From an uncultured Neisseria sp. (GTDB lineage: Bacteria; Pseudomonadota; Gammaproteobacteria; Burkholderiales; Neisseriaceae): a DNA stretch of 10,585 nucleotides. Within the stretch, counting starts at the first letter, position 1; each line of letters opens with the position of its first letter. The translations under genes were made by a program, and so were the position numbers. The notes under the pieces are model-generated. The model saw only the letters and a program-made list of their open reading frames with translations. It did no database searches and was not told the DNA's origin. Of the stretch, positions 6,557-10,585 are shown piece by piece. The stretch spans positions 1 through 10,585 of the forward strand of contig CAKMQH010000198.1 in assembly GCA_927911515.1 (NCBI GenBank). Reading direction: 5' to 3'.

Positions 6557-6864
6557 ATAATGATATTTACTCGTATTCAAAACGGTTTTTAGCAGTTATT
6601 CCTTTATCGTAAGTTTATTTTATCTTACAAAATAACAAGATGGCGTAAAGATTGTCTGAAAACCGCTGTTTTTTGTTCACAATCAGCCCCTATCCTGTCT
6701 TTCAGACTTCGCCATCATCAAAAAATCCAAATTCTGATACACTGATAAAAGACAGTCAGGCATTGATTTATAAGATATTTCCCAAAAACATCCGCACTTC
6801 TAAAAATTTTGTAATAAAAATACACACATCCAATTTCCCCTATCTCATTCCACAGGACACTACC

Positions 6865-7503
6865 ATGAGTGAAAACTTGTTAACCCTGACCATAGACGGC
6901 CACGAGGTCAAAGCCTCCGCCGACTCGTCAATCATTCAGGCCTATGCCCGTGCCGGCAGCGCGATTACTGCCAACGTCGGCTGTATGGGGCAAGGCGTGT
7001 GCGGTTCGTGCCGCTGCATGATCCGCAAGGAAGGCGAGCACGAGGTAACGACTGCATTGGCGTGTGAAACCAAAGTCGAAGAAGGGATGCAGGTCAGCTT
7101 CTTGGACTACTTCATTCCCGAGCATATCCAATATTACGACGTGAGCGAGGTCGGCGACGGCTGGAACTGGCTGGACGACACCGCCAAAGCCTTCCCCGAA
7201 GCGCAACACTGCCGTCATTGCGGCGGCTGCAACAGAGCCTGCCCCAAAGGTTTGGAAGTGGAAAACGGCGTAGCGCAAGTGGTATCGGGCGATTTCGGCG
7301 CGGCTGCGCTGACCTTTGATCAATGCGTGATGTGCAACCTCTGCACCCTTTCCTGCCCCGAACACATCCGTCCGAACCACTTAGGCTTGTTCGCCCGCCG
7401 TATGAAAGCGGCGCGCACGCTGCGTCCGGTGGATTTGATGCGCCGCCTGCAAGAAATCGACAGCGGCAAAATGAAAGTCAAATTTGAAGAGGAGGCAATG
7501 TGA
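6865..7503 (+). CDS. Iron-sulfur subunit: [2Fe-2S] plus two [4Fe-4S] ferredoxin-type protein of a fumarate-reductase-like complex
   Basis: This 212-residue soluble electron carrier has an N-terminal plant-type [2Fe-2S] domain with Cys40, Cys46, Cys49 and Cys67 (C-x5-C-x2-C-x17-C). A C-terminal part has two complete C-x2-C-x2-C-x3-C-P motifs: Cys116/119/122/126 and Cys154/157/160/164. The layout resembles FrdB/SdhB, but canonical FrdB has a [3Fe-4S] second site; here both motifs carry four cysteines. It probably passes electrons from the NuoF-like protein to the flavoprotein. I chose the ATG at 6865 because AGGA (6854-6857) lies 7 nt before it and the ferredoxin fold then begins at residue 5. 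The longer open frame from 6652 has no ribosome site and no recognisable sequence. Its TGA overlaps the next ATG by one base (TGATG at 7501-7505). Confidence 0.88.
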   Translation: MSENLLTLTIDGHEVKASADSSIIQAYARAGSAITANVGCMGQGVCGSCRCMIRKEGEHEVTTALACETKVEEGMQVSFLDYFIPEHIQYYDVSEVGDGWNWLDDTAKAFPEAQHCRHCGGCNRACPKGLEVENGVAQVVSGDFGAAALTFDQCVMCNLCTLSCPEHIRPNHLGLFARRMKAARTLRPVDLMRRLQEIDSGKMKVKFEEEAM

Positions 7504-9130
7504 TGGCGAACGAAATCCAAGGCATAGACTACGAAACCGCCCTTGCCAACCTGCGCGCTTCCTCATTGGAACTGCGCGGCGACTTGCCGGAAAAAAACGA
7601 ATTGTTGAGCCAGTTTCACCCCGACTATCAGGCAAATGCGCGCGTCAAACTGCCCATCGGTCCGAACACGGGCGATTACTGCCATCCTGATTTGGCGAAA
7701 CTGCTGATCAGTCATCCCTGATTGACGACTATGATTTGTCGGGCGCGGAACATTTGAACACCGACGTGCTGGTTATCGGCGGCGGCGGTGCGGGCGCGGC
7801 AGCGGCATTGTCTGCAACCGAAGCAGGCGCGCGCGTGATTATGGCGAACAAGCTGCGTATCGGCGACAGCAATACCGTGATGGCCGAAGGCGGCATTCAG
7901 GCGGCAGTCGGCGCGGAAGACAGCTTGCAGCAGCACTTTGACGACACCATCAAAGGCGGCCACAACGCAGGCAAAAAAGAATTGGTGGCGCAAATGGTTA
8001 CCGACGCGCCGTCCGCCATCCGCTGGCTGATCGGCTTGGGCATGACTTTCGACCTTGCCAAAGGCGCGGACAGCAACGGCATGTTGAGCCGCAAACGTGC
8101 GGGCGGTACGACCGTGCCGCGCATTCTGAGCTACCGCGACTTCACAGGCCTCGAAATGATGCGCGTACTGCGCGAGGCGGTCGAACTCGACGAAAACATC
8201 ACCCAGCTCAACCGCCACCCCGCCATCGAATTATTGTCGGACGAACACGGCCGCTGCGTCGGCGCGATTTTGTACGATTTGGAAAAACGCTCTTTGGTAT
8301 TGGTTCACGCCAAAGCCGTGGTCTTGGCAACCGGCGGCAGCGGACGGCTGCATTTGCAGGGTTTCTCCACTTCCAACCACTACGGCGCAACCGCCGACGG
8401 TCTGGTGATGGCATACCGCATCGGCGCGAAACTGCGCGACATTGATTCCTTCCAATACCATCCGACCGGCGTCGCCCATCCGCCACACTTGGCGGGTGCG
8501 CTGATTTCCGAAGCCGTGCGTTCCGCAGGCACGAAACTGATCAACGGCTTGGGCGAGCGTTTCGTTGACGAATTGCAGCCGCGCGACGTCGTTGCCGCCG
8601 CCATTTTGCGAGAGTGCCGCGAAGGCCGCGGCGTGGTGCGCGACGGACAGGTCGGCGTGTTCCTCGACACCCCGCGCCTGATTGAAAACGATCCTGATGT
8701 GTTGAACCGTTTGGTTACGCTCGGCCACGTCGCCCACAAATGCGGTATCGACCCCGCCGTCGAACCCGTAATGATTCATCCGACCCTGCACTACCAAAAC
8801 GGCGGCGTCGAAATCAACGGCGACGGCGCAACCTGCGTCGAAGGCCTCTATTGCGCCGGCGAAGTAACCGGCGGCATCCACGGCCGCAACCGCTTAATGG
8901 GCAACGCGCTTTTGGACATCATCAGCTTCGGCCGCCGCGCGGGTAAAGCCGCCGCCAATTGCGGCCTGCCGCTGAAAAAAGTGCGCGGCGGTGTCGGACA
9001 CGTCCACGATCTGCAACGCGAAATGACCCGCGCCGGACTGACCAGCAATATCAAAGCCCCCGTTTTATATCCCGACTACGGCAAATTCGATTTGCGCGAA
9101 CACGCCGGTTTGCAGGAGCAACAATCATGA
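7503..9130 (+). pseudogene. Fumarate reductase/succinate dehydrogenase-type FAD flavoprotein, frameshifted
   Basis: This is the catalytic subunit, predicted to reduce fumarate (or a related enoate) to succinate. Frame 1 (7503-7721) encodes 72 residues and stops at TGA 7719-7721. Frame 2 carries the rest, to 9130. Adding one C to the CCC at 7716-7718 joins them into a 542-residue protein. In that numbering there is an N-terminal extension (1-85), an FAD Rossmann motif VLVIGGGGAGAAAA (89-102), MAEGGI (127-132), His320 in QYHPTG, Arg361 in PRDVV, His430 in HPTLHYQNGG and Arg464 in HGRNRLMGN. These match the substrate and catalytic positions of FrdA. The histidine that covalently binds FAD in FrdA/SdhA is Asn124 here, so FAD should be non-covalent. 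The start overlaps the Fe-S gene (TGATG) and the stop overlaps the NuoF-like gene (ATGA). Either the sequence has a one-base error or the subunit is broken in this strain. Confidence 0.85.
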
Positions 9131-10380
9131 ACCAAGCCAATCAAAACTTACTGCACCCGTCCCGCCAAGTCGGCGCGGATTTGGCCGCGTGGCGCAAAGT
9201 CGGCGGCGGCGAAGGCCTGCTGAAAGCGCTTGCCGATCCTCAAAGCATCGTTTCCAAGCTGCAAGACGCCAACCTCTGCGGCATGGGCGGCGCAGGTTTC
9301 CCGACCTGGCGCAAATGGGAGGCGGCCGTCGCCGCCCAAAGCAAACACGGCGACAAATACGTCGTCTGCAATGCCAACGAAGACGAACCGGGTACGTTTA
9401 AAGACCGCGTACTGCTGGCGAAAACGCCGCACCAAGTCATCGAGGGCGTCCTGATTGCCGCCGTCGCCTGCCGCGCCAACAAAGCGATTCTGTATGTCAA
9501 CCCGCACCAGACCGAATCCGTCGCCGCCATCGTACCCGCCATCGAGCAGTGGAAAAAAAGCGATTTGTTCATCCGCATCGAAAACTATCTGGGCAAACCT
9601 TTAGACCTGAAATTGGTCGAAACTTCAGGCCATTACATCGGCGGCGAAGAAACCGCCGTGATTTCATGGTTGGAAGGCGGTTTTCCGTTCCCGCGCCGCA
9701 AGCCGCCGTTCCCTGCCGAAAGCGGCGTAGAAGGCGAACCGACCTTAATCAACAACACCGAAACCTTCGCCAACATCCCGCAAATCCTTGCCAAAGGCGC
9801 GGAATGGTACAAATCGCTGGGTTTGGGCGATGCCGCAGGCACGAAACTCTACTCGCTTTCCGGCGACGTATTGAATCCGGGTCTGTACGAACTGCCGATG
9901 GGCACAACCTTGCAATCGCTGATTTTCGACCACGGCGGCGGTATGCTCGAGGGCCGCACGTTTAAAGCCGTCTTCACCGGCGGCCCGTCAAACACGCTTC
10001 TGACCGTGAAAGATTTGGACGTACCTTTGGACTTCGTGTCCGTGCGCGAACGCAAATCCAGCCTCGGTACGGGTGCGATGATTGTGATTTCCGAAGGCAC
10101 CAGCGTCGTGCGCAAAGTGTCCGAGTATGTGGAATTTTTTGCCTCCAACTCATGCGGACAAAGCCCGCCGTGCAAAGGCGGCACGTTCCAACTTTCACGC
10201 CTGCTCAACCGCGTAGATACCGGCATCGGCACTTCAGACGACCTCCGCGCCCTGCAAAGCCTGTGCCAACTGCTGCCCCGAAGCGGCCGCTGCGGTCTGA
10301 TTGACGGCGCGGTTACCGTGTTGCAAAGCTCGTTGCGCACCTTCCCCGAAGAGTACGGCCTGCCGGTGGAGCAGGATTAA
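9127..10380 (+). CDS. NuoF-like NADH-binding FMN/iron-sulfur flavoprotein
   Basis: This 417-residue protein of the complex I 51-kDa (NuoF/HoxF) family oxidises NADH at FMN. The visible signatures, in order, are the glycine-rich CGMGGAGFPTWRKW (51-64), NANEDEPGTFKDR, GGEETA (about 172-177), RRKPPFPAESG and INNTETFANIP, then a C-terminal Fe-S domain. That domain reads Cys343-GQ-Ser346-PP-Cys349 with Cys389 40 residues later. Canonical NuoF has cysteine at the position of Ser346, so one [4Fe-4S] ligand is replaced. There is no NuoE- or NuoG-like gene in the window. The partner is presumably the small Fe-S protein at 6865-7503. The ATG overlaps the stop of the flavoprotein gene (ATGA, 9127-9130). 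A DUS is embedded in the coding sequence at 10233-10244. The substrate could be NADPH instead; NADH is inferred from the family. Confidence 0.88.
   Translation: MNQANQNLLHPSRQVGADLAAWRKVGGGEGLLKALADPQSIVSKLQDANLCGMGGAGFPTWRKWEAAVAAQSKHGDKYVVCNANEDEPGTFKDRVLLAKTPHQVIEGVLIAAVACRANKAILYVNPHQTESVAAIVPAIEQWKKSDLFIRIENYLGKPLDLKLVETSGHYIGGEETAVISWLEGGFPFPRRKPPFPAESGVEGEPTLINNTETFANIPQILAKGAEWYKSLGLGDAAGTKLYSLSGDVLNPGLYELPMGTTLQSLIFDHGGGMLEGRTFKAVFTGGPSNTLLTVKDLDVPLDFVSVRERKSSLGTGAMIVISEGTSVVRKVSEYVEFFASNSCGQSPPCKGGTFQLSRLLNRVDTGIGTSDDLRALQSLCQLLPRSGRCGLIDGAVTVLQSSLRTFPEEYGLPVEQD
10233..10244 (-). repeat. DNA uptake sequence inside the NuoF-like gene
   Basis: A perfect AGGTCGTCTGAA on the minus strand, read in the gene as part of the TSDDL codons. 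It is a rare example in this window of an intact DUS within coding sequence. Confidence 0.85.
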
Positions 10381-10392
10381 TCCGATACGGGA

Positions 10393-10430
10393 TTTCAGAC
10401 GACCTTTTCTATATAGGAGGTCGTCTGAAA
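10393..10430 (+). terminator. DUS inverted repeat after the reductase operon
   Basis: TTTCAGACGACCT (10393-10405) and AGGTCGTCTGAAA (10418-10430) form a perfect 13-bp stem with a 12-nt loop, 12 nt after the stop of the NuoF-like gene. Both arms are complete AGGTC-type DUS. There is no T-run after the stem, so it may act partly as a terminator and partly as an uptake signal. Confidence 0.65.
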
Positions 10431-10511
10431 AATGCTCGTAGCTTGGGACATGAACCAACATTTAAGTCTTTGTTGGGTTTCACAACCGAGCCTGCTAAAT
10501 CTGAGGTTTTG

Positions 10512-10544
10512 CCCTCTCCCTAGCCCTCTCCCACGGGGAGAGGG
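10512..10544. repeat. REP-like palindrome with a duplicated arm
   Basis: CCCTCTCCC occurs at 10512-10520 and again at 10524-10532, followed after ACG by GGGAGAGGG (10536-10544). Either left arm can pair with the right arm. Such CCCTCTCCC/GGGAGAGGG units are widespread intergenic repeats in proteobacteria. The flanks (10431-10511 and 10545-10585) show no gene; GAAAATC (10555-10561) and GATTTTC (10573-10579) can form a small stem. Confidence 0.6.
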
Positions 10545-10585
10545 ACGGATTGCAGAAAATCTGATAACGGTCGATTTTCAGCGCC

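Larger units (their letters stand above)
6044..6864. other. Long AT-rich divergent intergenic region between fumarase and the reductase operon
   Basis: There are 821 bases without a convincing gene. It contains the fumarase ribosome site (6051-6056), a lone DUS (6102-6113), a DUS inverted pair (6291-6377), an FNR/FixK-type site (6440-6453) with a -10 box (6476-6481), and an IHF-like match (6544-6556). A small dyad, ATATTG-N4-CAATAT (6225-6240), is also present but is expected by chance. Near the operon, GTCTGAAA (6654-6661) and TTTCAGAC (6700-6707) form a partial DUS-like stem, and GATTGT (6650-6655) could pair with ACAATC (6679-6684) instead. A minus-strand TTGACA (6132-6137) lacks a matching -10, so the fumarase promoter is unresolved. 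Reading frame 6652-6864, in frame with the Fe-S gene, begins with TTG without a ribosome site and looks non-coding. Confidence 0.7.

Noticed and set aside
6652..6864. In-frame N-terminal extension of the Fe-S protein from a TTG at 6652
   Set aside because: No ribosome site, AT-rich unstructured translation, contains DUS-like fragments; the ATG at 6865 has AGGA at proper distance and starts the ferredoxin fold.
7716..7721. Programmed ribosomal frameshifting at CCC-TGA in the flavoprotein gene
   Set aside because: The needed shift is -1, and there is no tandem slippery heptamer; CCC-TGA would favour +1, which is the wrong frame.
7712..8881. Long minus-strand open frames opposite the flavoprotein gene (up to 216 codons)
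   Set aside because: They are antisense shadows of a GC-rich gene, with no ribosome sites and no family features; the plus-strand frame has all the conserved motifs.
1..10585. CRISPR arrays, transposase genes, toxin-antitoxin or phage modules
   Set aside because: I saw no spaced direct repeats, transposase motifs or phage genes; the only repeats are DUS elements and one REP-like unit.

Overview
The window is chromosomal DNA of a Neisseria species. The 10-12 bp DNA uptake sequence (DUS) occurs about a dozen times, mostly in the AGGTCGTCTGAA dialect and twice as AGGCCGTCTGAA. FetB, NudB, GpmA and the class I fumarase all read as neisserial or betaproteobacterial proteins. The AGGTC dialect is typical of commensals of the N. 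mucosa/subflava type rather than of the meningococcus or gonococcus, but I cannot fix the species.

Left part (1-3500). On the minus strand lie fetB (periplasmic xenosiderophore-binding lipoprotein), nudB (dihydroneopterin triphosphate pyrophosphohydrolase) and a MscS-type mechanosensitive channel gene. nudB and the channel gene overlap by one base. fetB has its own AT-rich, Fur-box-like leader, and no fetA receptor gene stands upstream of it. A tRNA-Pro(GGG) with a near-consensus promoter and a strong terminator follows on the plus strand.

Middle (3500-6050). On the minus strand are gpmA (glycolytic phosphoglycerate mutase), broken in this sequence by one extra C, and a full-length oxygen-sensitive class I fumarase. 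Each ends at an almost identical 43-nt DUS-derived hairpin terminator.

Intergenic region (6044-6864). About 820 bp of AT-rich DNA separates the fumarase from a divergent plus-strand operon. It holds DUS elements and an FNR/FixK-type site, TTGACGGAAGTCAA, centred exactly 41.5 bp before the start predicted from a TATAAC -10 box.

Right part (6865-10380). This is the most interesting region: a tightly overlapping three-gene operon. It encodes (1) a small iron-sulfur protein with one [2Fe-2S] and two [4Fe-4S] motifs, (2) a fumarate-reductase-type flavoprotein with an unusual N-terminal extension, split here by a one-base frameshift, and (3) a NuoF-like NADH-binding FMN/Fe-S flavoprotein. No membrane anchor is encoded. 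The inferred system is a soluble NADH:fumarate (or other enoate) oxidoreductase: NADH to FMN to Fe-S to FAD to fumarate. With the adjacent fumarase it would form a malate-to-fumarate-to-succinate electron sink for low oxygen. The right end (10381-10585) is non-coding, with a DUS inverted repeat and a REP-like palindrome.
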